A stretch of DNA of 39,071 nucleotides from the NCBI GenBank assembly GCA_028702395.1, contig JAQVOV010000004.1, positions 1 to 39,071 on the forward strand, in the 5' to 3' direction. The notes under the pieces were generated by a model. It worked only from the letters and a program-made list of their open reading frames with translations. It did not search any database and had not been told where the DNA came from. Each line of letters opens with the position of its first letter. The stretch's first letter is position 1. The position numbers and the translations under genes were made by a program. The DNA is from Candidatus Omnitrophota bacterium. Lineage in GTDB: Bacteria; Omnitrophota; Gorgyraeia; JABMRN01. This document shows, in pieces, positions 25,603-34,162 of the stretch.

Positions 25603-25920
25603 TTAGTCACCAACCACAATATCTTTTACCATTAACTTAGTAAGTTCCTGACGATGACCAACTTTTCTCTTGTAACTTTTTCTTCTTTTGAACTTAAATG
25701 CAAAAACTTTATCTCCCCTTATATGGGAAATAATATCACACTCAACAGAAGCACCCTTAACATATGGTGTTCCAATATGATATTTAGCTCCTTTTTTAGC
25801 AAAAAGCACTTCCTTAACCGTTAAACTTGAACCCTCTTCATTTTCAAGTCTATTCACGATTATTTCAACACCTTTTTCTACCTTTTCCTGCTTACCGCCT
25901 ATTTCTAATATAGCATACAT
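25603..25920 (-). CDS. rplU: 50S ribosomal protein L21
   Basis: 105-residue L21, which binds 23S rRNA. Typical features are the start MYAILEIGGKQEKVEKG, the central VLFAKKGAKYHIGTPYVKGA and the basic C-terminus KFKRRKSYKRKVGHRQ. GGAG is six bases upstream of the ATG. It is first gene of rplU-rpmA-obgE, with a consensus promoter at 26090-26118, so its leader of about 160 nt contains repeat H14. Confidence 0.98.
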   Translation of the reverse strand: MYAILEIGGKQEKVEKGVEIIVNRLENEEGSSLTVKEVLFAKKGAKYHIGTPYVKGASVECDIISHIRGDKVFAFKFKRRKSYKRKVGHRQELTKLMVKDIVVGD

Positions 25921-25949
25921 TCTTGACTCCTTTATAATTCTTCAAGGAA

Positions 25950-26059
25950 AAAGTTAAAAGTTAAAAGTAAAAAATCTGTTATCATTGTGGAATCTTTAAA
26001 AAGCTCCATATAGAACGATCCACACTTTTCCCTTTTTACTTTTACCTTTTTACTTAATC
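25950..26059. repeat. Period-7 hairpin element H14 (AAAGTAA type) in the rplU leader
   Basis: Left heptads are AAAGTTA AAAGTAA (25950-25974), overlapping the 28-bp class B core (25969-25996, identical to 7556-7583). The right core TAGAACGATCCACA (26011-26024) leads into CTTTTTA CTTTTAC units (26032-26059). It lies between the rplU promoter and rplU, so it is transcribed. Confidence 0.8.
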
Positions 26060-26089
26060 TTATCATTAACCCAAACAAAACAGACTACA

Positions 26090-26118
26090 TATATACCATA
26101 TGGCCTATATTGTGTCAA
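26090..26118 (-). promoter_or_regulatory. Sigma70-type promoter of rplU-rpmA-obgE
   Basis: On the minus strand, TTGACA (26113-26118), a 17-bp spacer and TATATA (26090-26095). The predicted start is near 26083. A 9-bp-stem hairpin, AATTTTCCC / GGGAAAATT (26139-26161), sits just upstream of the -35. Confidence 0.8.
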
Positions 26119-26154
26119 CAGTTTTTTTGATTAAGAAGAATTTTCCCTAAAAGG

Positions 26155-26306
26155 GAAAATTCTTTAATCAATCCTGAGTAGAATAGCAATGCACTGCATT
26201 GCTATTACGAAGGATCTAATACAAATATACCTTATTATGAATATCGAAAATTCTTTAATCAATCCTGAGTAGAATAGCAATGCACTGCATTGCTATTACG
26301 AAGGAT
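26155..26306. repeat. Two 61-bp direct repeats, each with a 25-bp palindrome
   Basis: 26155-26215 and 26246-26306 are identical, 91 bp apart start to start. Each contains AATAGCAATGCA, one C, then TGCATTGCTATT (26182-26206 and 26273-26297), a near-perfect hairpin. No T-run follows on either strand, so it is not an ordinary terminator. The rest of the 459-bp gap 25921-26379 holds H14, the rplU promoter and AT-rich sequence without other signals. Confidence 0.9.
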
Positions 26307-26379
26307 ATTTTAATTATTTTTTATTATATGAGTAGCTAATCTTGTATAATAAAAGCATTAGAATAATTTGACTAGAAGA

Positions 26380-27588
26380 TCACCTATTCCAACTAATAAT
26401 TTTAACAAGAGGCTCATTCGTTCCAAAAACAACTGTTGGAAGTTCATGTGTATATGTTATATACGCTATAAACTCCCAAAGATTTATATCTCCACCTGCA
26501 ACTAATGACCCTGTAACATCTATAATTGTCCCTATCCCTAAAGATCTAATATCATTAACTGCATATATCAAAGCCCCATCAGCTTCAAGGTCTCCTGCTC
26601 TATAGATCCAACCATCTTGGTTACCTACTTGAATATTCCCTAAATTTGCAACGATAAAATCATACGGCAGAACCCCTCCGACATGTTGTCTTAACTTCCC
26701 CCTTGTAACACTAAGAAATCCTGACTTATAAGATTCAACTTTTATTTCATTAGCAATAAGACTTCCATTAAGATTACATGTTCCCTTGAAAGTAGCTATC
26801 CCGTCAACATAGATCAATCCGCTAGAAGGTGTTAATGTTTGACCTTCAAAAACAGTATCTGAATTATAATAATTTCCACCATCTATTGCCTTCTGTTTGT
26901 AATAAGAATAATCAAAATTCGGTAAAGTAACAGGATCTCTTTGCCAAGATCCTCCAGTTTTAGTTAGATGCGTCCCTATTCCATAAGTCGTACCATTGAT
27001 AATTATCCATGAAATATATGTATCAATTTCAACTTCCTGAGCACTGTAAGTAGCTGTGCCTGAGACATCCATAAGTCCAAGCAAAAGCCCAGTTCCTAAA
27101 TGGACTTTATTATTCCCATGCAAATTACCATTAATATCTGTTAATGTTAAAAATCCAGCTCTAATGTTAACATCATTACCTGAACTCATTATGTAATTCA
27201 AAGAAGTGGGAAAAGTACTTTGGATCTCAACTGAAACAGATCTAGTAACATCATCTGCTGTTGTAGAAATGTCCAAAGGAATCGTGCCAGTTGAAGTTAA
27301 AAGAATTCTTCCTCCTGAAGTTATGTAGCTAACACTATAATTTCCTGTTGAAAGCGTTCCTGTAATAGGAAAAGCTGTCAGATCAAAGATATCAGCCAAT
27401 TCAGCTAATGCATGATTTATACCTGCTTCAGCAAGATACTGCGCCTGCATAGTATATCTTAACTTTTTAACTATATTCGTATCTTGCAGGACCATATTAG
27501 AAACACTCATGACTATTACAGACATTATTAATGCCATGCCCATTGTAACTATAAAGATCGTTCCTGTTCTTTTATTCATAAATTTCAT
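26380..27588 (-). CDS. PilX-type minor pilin / pilus assembly protein
   Basis: A 402-residue protein with an N-terminal hydrophobic helix (about 8-32, TGTIFIVTMGMALIMSVIVM) followed by the QAQYLAEAGINHALAEL helix typical of PilX N-terminal domains. The G..F.E prepilin-cleavage pattern is atypical. Residues about 120-400 are beta-rich with repeated short strands such as NGSLIANEIKV and ADGALIYAVNDI, resembling a solenoid adhesin-like domain. It is third in the pilV-pilW-pilX order, as in type IV minor-pilin operons. It lies 92 bp after the pilW-like gene, with a 48-bp palindrome between. The start is uncertain by three codons. Confidence 0.82.
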   Translation of the reverse strand: MKFMNKRTGTIFIVTMGMALIMSVIVMSVSNMVLQDTNIVKKLRYTMQAQYLAEAGINHALAELADIFDLTAFPITGTLSTGNYSVSYITSGGRILLTSTGTIPLDISTTADDVTRSVSVEIQSTFPTSLNYIMSSGNDVNIRAGFLTLTDINGNLHGNNKVHLGTGLLLGLMDVSGTATYSAQEVEIDTYISWIIINGTTYGIGTHLTKTGGSWQRDPVTLPNFDYSYYKQKAIDGGNYYNSDTVFEGQTLTPSSGLIYVDGIATFKGTCNLNGSLIANEIKVESYKSGFLSVTRGKLRQHVGGVLPYDFIVANLGNIQVGNQDGWIYRAGDLEADGALIYAVNDIRSLGIGTIIDVTGSLVAGGDINLWEFIAYITYTHELPTVVFGTNEPLVKIISWNR

Positions 27589-27609
27589 TTTTTTATTTTG
27601 CCTTTTGTC

Positions 27610-27657
27610 GTAGGGGCGTATTGCAACCTGCCTGCCGGCAGGCAGGTACGCCCCTGC
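27610..27657. repeat. 48-bp palindromic GTAGGGGCG repeat, copy 2 (inverted relative to copy 1)
   Basis: It begins GTAGGGGCGTATTGCAACC, with the centre CCTGCCGGCAGG, and ends CGCCCCTGC. It is the reverse complement of 7593-7640 apart from about three positions. It fills most of the gap between the pilW-like and pilX-like genes. Confidence 0.85.
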
Positions 27658-27680
27658 ATAATTCTTTTCCTTTTATTCGC

Positions 27681-29936
27681 TTACTTGCCAGTATTTCTTG
27701 CTTCCACTGAAAAAGTGATATTATCAGAATACATTTGCCCTAAGATCTGTTCAGAGGCAGACAAACTAACCTCTAAACCTTTTTTCAGGTCCTGTCCATC
27801 TATAGCTAACGAAATTATACCATAATCATTATCCTGTATAACATAACTGCTAATTTCACAAACCTTGTTCTCTCCAGGAAAGTCAATAGTAACATTGTCT
27901 ATCCACGGACAATAATTATTTGTCACACTTATCCTAGGTACTAAAGCTTCTGAACACACAGAGCATGTATTTACCCCTGTTTTGTAATCTGTATCAGAAA
28001 TGCTTTCTGTAAGATGATCTTTACATGTCCAATTTACATTTACCACAAGATCTGCTTTAAATTGCAAGTATCTTCCTGTTCCTAAGAAAGATAAACTATT
28101 CGGTTTAGATGAAAATCCGGATATAGAACCCCAATTAGTTGCTGTGATCATACTGGAATCATCACTTTCTCGAACTTTAACAGTAACATCTGAATTACTT
28201 GGAACAAATTCACTCCAAGTAACAGTATTATATGCAGGATCAGATTGTTTTGTATCATATATCCTTGAAGTAACAGACCCAGCATTTTTCCATATTTCTA
28301 CGAGTGCAAAAGCATATATGTTCTGATCTGCTGCATAAGAAATGGAAGGCCACTGGACATATTTCGAAGGATCTACTGGATCACAATATTCACTTGAGCC
28401 ATCATCTATCAAATAAGAATTAATTGACATTGTTGTATTATCCCAAAAACTGACATTATCGTCTGCACCGATTATCTGATATGTAAGGATATATTCTTTT
28501 GTCATATCCATTGAATATATAGCCCAATTTGTATATGCAACATTCCTGGGATGGCTAGCATCATTTGGATCAATTGTAGTCGAAGAAGTTATGTCTCCGG
28601 TATCAGGATCCGTGAAAAAAAGCTGTATATGGTTAGTTTGATAATCTGCTAGTTCTCCTGCTACAGATGGATCATATTTTATTTTTGTAGGATCAACTGA
28701 ACTATCATCATCTTTAAGATCAATAAAAACATTGCCGATCGTTAACGATGCTGTTGAATACGAATCAAACCTTAGTCTCATTAAATTACCTTGATCCGTT
28801 ATATTCCCGTTTTTCAATATCACCCTTATACTTTTATTTTCTAAGCTTCCTGCATCATAATCCTGTTTTGATGCTGAAGTAGGTTCATCTGCCTGCCAGA
28901 CAATAACTCCTCCTTCGGATAGGTCCGGTAGCTTCATGTATAACTGGTCACCGGTAAGAATAGCGTTATCTCTTGCAGCATCGAGAAAATTTGACTCCCT
29001 GTAAACATCATTATATAATTTAAATGTCAGAAAAGAACCAACTCCAGATGCCTCATATTCCATAAAGAAATTTCCGCTCCACAGAGCATCCGGACCAATT
29101 AATGTAATTGAATCTCCACTTGACGAAAAAATTGTATCAATAAGATCAGAATAAAGATTATAGATCTCCGGTTCCCTCGCACATCCGCTTGGAGCTATTG
29201 AAAGCGTATCTAAACCGAATTTATAACCTGAGGAGTCTACGTCCTTTCCTGTTACAGAGAATTTAAATTCATGTAATCCTGGAGTAAGTTCTATACTACC
29301 AAAGCTTACATTAGCTCTTTTGGTAGTACTGCTATATCCGTTAAACCCTAAAGCTTCTCCTGTTAGGGTAAAATCAATATTTTGTTTAGTCTTTTCTGTT
29401 GAGGTCCTTGGTATAAGTACTTCTGTAACTGCATTTGCTGCATTTAAGGCTGAAGAGGCATCTCCGTTAGTTACAACACTGGCAAGCTGAGCCTCTCTTT
29501 GAGTTTGATTGACAATAATAGAATTGTTATTTGAAAAAACTGTTTTGCGTAGTTCTTTATTCCCTGTAGAAGTATTGTTATATAAATGATAAATGATACT
29601 CTTATCCCATTGGATATTCCCTCCTGAAAGAGTATAAAACCCATTAGAATCTTTAGTAGCTGCGCAAAGACTCACACCTGTATAAGTTGTGGAACCTGAA
29701 GGATATCCGCTCATATATGTAGCACTTGATAATCTGATATCTTCTCTAATTTTTTCGGATGCGATTTCCAAATTCACTCTATTGCGTGTCCTAATGTTCT
29801 CTGCAGAGGAATTTCTATAGACAAAAAACCATACACTCATTACAACTCCTACCAGAAAAACACCGATCCCTGCTACTACAAGAAGTTCAGCAAGTGAAAA
29901 CCCTTTATTGTTTGTGTGTTTAACTGATCTTATCAT
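27681..29936 (-). CDS. Large PilW-type minor pilin with long beta-rich region
   Basis: A 751-residue protein with a class III-like prepilin signal: NNKG followed by FSLAELLVVAGIGVFLVGVV (cleavage after Gly at about residue 12, Glu at +5), then a helix to about 65. This is far longer than usual PilW proteins (about 200-350 residues). Residues about 70-740 look like a chain of beta-sandwich or lectin-like modules, with EFKFSVTGKDVD and FFMEYEASGVGSFLTFKLYN-type strands. A CSVC pair with another Cys near 660-680 may form disulfides or bind metal. The ATG overlaps the pilV-like stop (ATGA). Likely a pilus-tip adhesin, by inference. Confidence 0.8.
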   Translation of the reverse strand: MIRSVKHTNNKGFSLAELLVVAGIGVFLVGVVMSVWFFVYRNSSAENIRTRNRVNLEIASEKIREDIRLSSATYMSGYPSGSTTYTGVSLCAATKDSNGFYTLSGGNIQWDKSIIYHLYNNTSTGNKELRKTVFSNNNSIIVNQTQREAQLASVVTNGDASSALNAANAVTEVLIPRTSTEKTKQNIDFTLTGEALGFNGYSSTTKRANVSFGSIELTPGLHEFKFSVTGKDVDSSGYKFGLDTLSIAPSGCAREPEIYNLYSDLIDTIFSSSGDSITLIGPDALWSGNFFMEYEASGVGSFLTFKLYNDVYRESNFLDAARDNAILTGDQLYMKLPDLSEGGVIVWQADEPTSASKQDYDAGSLENKSIRVILKNGNITDQGNLMRLRFDSYSTASLTIGNVFIDLKDDDSSVDPTKIKYDPSVAGELADYQTNHIQLFFTDPDTGDITSSTTIDPNDASHPRNVAYTNWAIYSMDMTKEYILTYQIIGADDNVSFWDNTTMSINSYLIDDGSSEYCDPVDPSKYVQWPSISYAADQNIYAFALVEIWKNAGSVTSRIYDTKQSDPAYNTVTWSEFVPSNSDVTVKVRESDDSSMITATNWGSISGFSSKPNSLSFLGTGRYLQFKADLVVNVNWTCKDHLTESISDTDYKTGVNTCSVCSEALVPRISVTNNYCPWIDNVTIDFPGENKVCEISSYVIQDNDYGIISLAIDGQDLKKGLEVSLSASEQILGQMYSDNITFSVEARNTGK

Positions 29937-30397
29937 GGCACAACCACATCTATTCTTGAGAATACTGTTGAGCAGACAAGCGGAGAACTTGATAGAATTC
30001 CTTTGTAGTAATACTTAACAGTAACTGTCACCTGTGTTAGCCTCTCATTACTGTTATAATCTTCTACGACCGTAGTAGATCTCACGAAATCACCTGAAAT
30101 ATCCGGTACCCCTGAAAAATCCAGCCTAATATTTGTTTGGCCATATTTGGCATCTGTCAGGGAATCAAAACCATTATTTTCTATGAACATACGCGCATCT
30201 TCTATTCGGCTTTTTGCAATATTATTTGCTGCATATTCATAATTAACTCTTTTTGATATATCAGCAGATTCCACAGACAAGATCATGATACTTATAAGTA
30301 AAACAGAAAGAATAGAACCTGCAAAAACAACTTCAACAAGAGAAGTTCCTTTTTTTATTTTTAAAAGATTTTTTATTGATCTTGGTTTCAAAAACAT
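29933..30397 (-). CDS. PilV/PulJ-type prepilin
   Basis: A 154-residue prepilin-like protein. The signal KIKKG is followed by TSLVEVVFAGSILSVLLIS, so prepilin peptidase would cut after the Gly near residue 17 with Glu at +5. A helix follows and a small beta domain that includes TTVVEDYNSNERLTQVTVTV (about 107-126). It is the first of three minor-pilin genes, its stop overlapping the next start by 4 bp. It lies 18 bp after the RNase E/G frame, so probably co-transcribed. Confidence 0.83.
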   Translation of the reverse strand: MFLKPRSIKNLLKIKKGTSLVEVVFAGSILSVLLISIMILSVESADISKRVNYEYAANNIAKSRIEDARMFIENNGFDSLTDAKYGQTNIRLDFSGVPDISGDFVRSTTVVEDYNSNERLTQVTVTVKYYYKGILSSSPLVCSTVFSRIDVVVP

Positions 30398-30415
30398 AAA
30401 TTTCCCACATTTGAT

Positions 30416-31906
30416 CTATATAACCATTATTTCATCAGTTCTCATAGCATCATCTATATTAAAATTGATGTTCTTTCTGCATTTCCTTGTAAGAGGAACT
30501 ATTAAAGTTTTTTCATTTTCTTTGAAGTAATCGAATAATTCGGCACAAACCCATACATCAATGTTCTTATCATCTGTAGTAGTGGCCATTCTTTCTATTT
30601 TTCTAAGCGCTTCAATTGAATTTGTCTTTATACTCTTTACAAGACCTTTCCCATGACAATAGGGGCATTCCTGGAACATTGCCCTTTCTAAGCTTTTTCT
30701 GACCCTTTGCCGAGTCATTTCAACAACTCCAATTGGAGAAATACTTAATATCCTGGTACGTGCTTTATCTTTTCTCAGACATTTTTCAAGTTCTCTCTGA
30801 ACAGCTTCCCTATTGTCTTTTGTTCGCATATCAATAAAATCGATTATTAATATACCGCCTATATCACGCAGCCTTATTTGTCTTGCTATTTCTCTTGCAG
30901 CTTCCATGTTTGTTTTAAAAACTGTATCTTCAACATTTTTTTTACCTGTAAATCTTTCAGTATTAACATCAATAGCTACCATTCCTTCTGTTTGTTCTAT
31001 AACGATGGATCCCCCGCTTTTAAGTAATATCTTTCGTCCGAATATCCTTTCTATTTCTTTTTCTACACCATATTTATCAAAAATGGGCATTTTATCATTA
31101 TACATTTCGATCCTGTTTTTCAATGACGGCATAAAAAGATTAATAAATCGTATGATATTCTTAAACTCTTCTTTAGAATCAACAATGACTTTCTCAACAT
31201 CTTCAGTCAATTCATCCCTAATAGTCCTTAAAACAAGGTCATATTCCTGATATAGACTTTCAGGAGCTTGACAATTCTCATTCCTATGTTTTATCCTTTA
31301 CCAAAGATCCAAAAGATACTTTAACTCCCTGTGAAAATCCTTATCCGGCATAAATTGTGCAGCTGTTCTTACAATGCAGCCAATTCCTTTTGGCAGTTTA
31401 AGTGATTCAATAACATTTCTTATCCTTTGTCTTTCCTGTCTATCTACTATTTTTTTAGATATACCTATGCTCTCCTCAAAAGGAGTAAGTACTATATATC
31501 TTCCCGGAATACTTATAGCAGTCGTGATCTTAGGCCCCTTTGTCCCAATAGACTCTTTCTCCACTTGTACCATAATATCCTGACCGACTTTTATTAGGTC
31601 CTTGATATCTCTTTTTTTACCCGTCGATTTTTCTATGTCAAAGTCTTCTTTATCGAACATTTCCGTAACTCTTTGCTGTGCATCCTCAATAAATAAAAAA
31701 CCATTTTTTCCTGAATCAATATTTACAAATGCTGCTCCTATCCCAGGAACAACAGATTCGATCTTTCCTTTATAGATATTTCCTAACATGTTTTCTGTGC
31801 CACCCTGCTCAATATAAAAATCATCCAATTTATTGTTCTGTAAAACAGCTATTCTTTTCTCATATATCCCGCAATTAATTATTATTTGTTTTGTTGGTTT
31901 ATTCAT
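30416..31906 (-). pseudogene. rng: Ribonuclease E/G (Rng-like), interrupted by an in-frame TAA at codon 203
   Basis: Endoribonuclease for RNA decay and rRNA processing. The frame spans 497 codons, the length of RNase G. ATG 31906 has AGGAAA upstream. An S1-like domain (GNIYKGKIESVVPGIGAAFVN) occupies about 41-130. Downstream are the catalytic DNase I-like motifs AIDVNTERFTGK and IIDFIDMR (the metal-binding aspartates) and the zinc-link CPYCHGKG. A TAA at 31298-31300 follows LLDLW, and the same frame continues RIKHRNENCQAPESLYQEYD. The frame itself is unbroken, so one substitution (for example from AAA, GAA or CAA) explains it. Real loss, sequence error or readthrough cannot be told apart here. 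No good restart site is seen (the next candidate is a TTG). Confidence 0.9.
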
Positions 31907-32024
31907 TTTCCTTTTTTTCCTTTATTTTTTTTAACTATGACTTTTCTATTTGAGATTTAACTAAGTGGATGTTTTTTCATGTTTGCTCTTTTTTTGTTCT
32001 AAACCCCTATCAGAACCTTCCTCT

Positions 32025-32065
32025 AACCAGTTGAACTAATCCAACTAGTACAACCAGTTCAACAT
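32025..32065. repeat. Nonad array H16 (AACCAGTTG type) between rng and pilQ
   Basis: Four degenerate 9-bp units, such as AACCAGTTG AACTAATCC, occupy 32025-32060. They are preceded by CAGAACCTTCCTC, a degenerate form of the GAACGTTCC core. The motif recurs at 3875-3910. No clear opposite arm is present. Confidence 0.65.
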
Positions 32066-32085
32066 AATTATTTTCAAATCAATTT

Positions 32086-33777
32086 CTACGCTTTCTTCTT
32101 TCTGAAATCAAACCAAGGTTTTTGTTTTTTTGTTCTATTGGATTCCTGTTCTTTTCTTCTTTTTGCACCTAGTATATCATCATATTCTTCTTCGCTTTCA
32201 TGTTCCAGCATATAATGTTTAACTGTATTATTAGTGATATCTTTTGTAGCTGATGCATTGAACTCTGCTATATCCCCTACGATATGTACTGTTACAAAAA
32301 TAACAATCTCAGTTCTTGTGATCGTTTCAGCTTCATATTTAAAGGCATAGCCTATATATGGAAGATCCCCGAAAAGATCCCCTAAAATAGGCAATCTGTG
32401 ATCAGTAACATCCTTATCTTCTTTTATTAAACCACCGATAAAAATTGTCTGTCCGTTCTTAACCATGACCCTGGTATGAGCTGTTCTTTCATTATGTTTC
32501 ATAGCTATTCTTTCCAATCCTACAGCAGATGAAGTGATAGTTTCAAATGTAATAGGTCCTCCTATTGTAGGTTTAAGGGTTACAGATATTTCTTCTTTTG
32601 AATTAGCATGAGGTATCACTTGCAAAACTACACCAGATTGTCTGGGATCTGTCTCGAATTCAGTACCAACAGTACTTGCGTCAAAATCTGTTTTACTGAC
32701 CTTTTCAAGATAAACATTGTCTGTGACACTGATATAAGCTTCTTCATTATTTAGAGTCGTTACTCTAGGAGTAGAAAGGATCTTTGTATCATCTCTATTA
32801 TTTAGCATTGAAAGCACTGCTGTAAATTGTGAAAAATCCAATGTCCCATATGTAAAAGAACTGAATTCGGAATCTTTAGCAACAACATATGGAAAAGCTT
32901 TCTGAGTAGAACTTTCTACTACATCAGAAGATGTACCAGGCAAGAACTGCTTGAATTTTTCAGTTAACACCCCTATCCCTCCATCATCTCCAAAAGGGAA
33001 AGTTATCGGTCTTTTAGCACCTGAAGCAGATATAACAGCATTCCAATCAATCCCTAATCTTTCATCATCACCCAGTTCAACTTCAATTATCTTAGCTTCA
33101 AGCATTATTTGTTTAGGTTCTGTGTCCAGAAGCCTTATCATTTCCTTTATCCTTGCAATTCTAGGAGGAATAGCAGTAATAACGAAAGCATTAGCATTTG
33201 GAATGAACATAACACTTTCATTTGGCGCCAATATAGATTTTATGGTCTCTTCAATAACCTCAACACCCATTGTAGAGGAAAAAGCAGTCTCTCCGGATTC
33301 AGTCACATTCGGTCCAAAGGTATCCATAAGTGAAAGATGTTTTGTAGGAACAATATAATTCAATTCAACAACTTCTGTAATAGTAGCTTCTGTTTCTAGG
33401 GATTCTTTTCTAACAACGCGAATGACTCCATTTTCCTCAACAAGAACATAGCCATAATTCCTTACAAGAATGTCTATTGCAACTCTCCATGGTTTATCTG
33501 TAAGTCTCATTGTAATATTTCCTCTGACATCCGGAGCAGGAACAATATCAACTCCTGCAACATCAGAAATATAGTTTAAAACAGCCCTTATATCAGCTTC
33601 TTTGAAATTAACAGTGATGTAGCCTGGCTTAAATACTGCTTCCGAATTTTCATCGACATTGTCTAACATAGAACTGTCTTCTATTGATGAAACTGGAGCA
33701 GGCTGTGCCAAAACAGGATTTACGGTGTTTATAAAAAACAAAACACTTAAAAATATAAAAAAAAATTTTTTCTTCAC
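32086..33777 (-). CDS. pilQ: Type IV pilus secretin PilQ
   Basis: Outer-membrane secretin through which the pilus exits. The 563 residues start from GTG 33777 with GAGGGGG four bases upstream. The signal peptide is about 1-24 (cut near VLA|QP). An STN/N0 domain is about 50-115 (YITVNFKEADIRAVLNYISD), a secretin N1-like domain about 175-240 (IPNANAFVITA), and the secretin channel about 325-520 with TPRVTTLNNEEA, VKNGQTIFIGGLIKE and PILGDLFGDLPYIGYAFK. It is shorter than proteobacterial PilQ and lacks AMIN domains. It ends the pilMNOPQ run. Confidence 0.95.
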   Translation of the reverse strand: MKKKFFFIFLSVLFFINTVNPVLAQPAPVSSIEDSSMLDNVDENSEAVFKPGYITVNFKEADIRAVLNYISDVAGVDIVPAPDVRGNITMRLTDKPWRVAIDILVRNYGYVLVEENGVIRVVRKESLETEATITEVVELNYIVPTKHLSLMDTFGPNVTESGETAFSSTMGVEVIEETIKSILAPNESVMFIPNANAFVITAIPPRIARIKEMIRLLDTEPKQIMLEAKIIEVELGDDERLGIDWNAVISASGAKRPITFPFGDDGGIGVLTEKFKQFLPGTSSDVVESSTQKAFPYVVAKDSEFSSFTYGTLDFSQFTAVLSMLNNRDDTKILSTPRVTTLNNEEAYISVTDNVYLEKVSKTDFDASTVGTEFETDPRQSGVVLQVIPHANSKEEISVTLKPTIGGPITFETITSSAVGLERIAMKHNERTAHTRVMVKNGQTIFIGGLIKEDKDVTDHRLPILGDLFGDLPYIGYAFKYEAETITRTEIVIFVTVHIVGDIAEFNASATKDITNNTVKHYMLEHESEEEYDDILGAKRRKEQESNRTKKQKPWFDFRKKKA

Positions 33778-33810
33778 AATACCCCCTCTATTTTAAAGAT
33801 ATCATCCGTT

Positions 33811-34161
33811 TTAATACTCATACAGATCCAATCTATATTCTTTCCCTTGAATAGTGACTGTAGCGCCATCATCATCGATCTTCTCAACAGCAAGTGCGTC
33901 TACTTTGGAACCCTCTTTTAAGACCTGCCCATTAATTATTGCCGTTCTATTCCCTTTAGCATCCATCGCAACTCCCTGAAAGGTAACATCTTCTATTGCC
34001 ATGATAATTATAGTTTCTCCATCTTGGATCTGTTGATTGCCTACTAATGGCACAAAAGGGTCTCTTTTGCCATGACTATCATATTCATAATCCTTCATTT
34101 GCTGAGCAAAACAATTAACCACTATCATCTGTAAACAGATCAGTATATACAATTTTTTCAT
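33811..34161 (-). CDS. pilP: PilP-like periplasmic pilus protein
   Basis: PilP links the inner-membrane PilNO complex to the secretin. The start at ATG 34161 (116 residues) is one base after the pilO stop. A signal peptide covers about 1-20 (cut near CFA|QQ); the Cys at 17 is not in a good lipobox, so it may not be a lipoprotein. The PilP/GspC hallmark RDPFVPL is at about 30-36, followed by a small beta domain (VTFQGVAMDAKGNRTAIING ... KVDALAVEKIDDDGATVTIQ). The assignment rests on this motif and on position between pilO and pilQ. Confidence 0.85.
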   Translation of the reverse strand: MKKLYILICLQMIVVNCFAQQMKDYEYDSHGKRDPFVPLVGNQQIQDGETIIIMAIEDVTFQGVAMDAKGNRTAIINGQVLKEGSKVDALAVEKIDDDGATVTIQGKEYRLDLYEY

Positions 34162-34162
34162 T

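Noticed and set aside
26182..26297. Palindromes of the 61-bp repeats as terminators of the pilin operon
   Set aside because: No U-run follows the stem on the minus strand. A rho-independent terminator is not supported.
31298..31300. Recoded UAA (altered genetic code) in rng
   Set aside because: Many intact genes in the window end in TAA at their expected lengths (for example ileS, pilT, mtnP), so UAA is a normal stop here.
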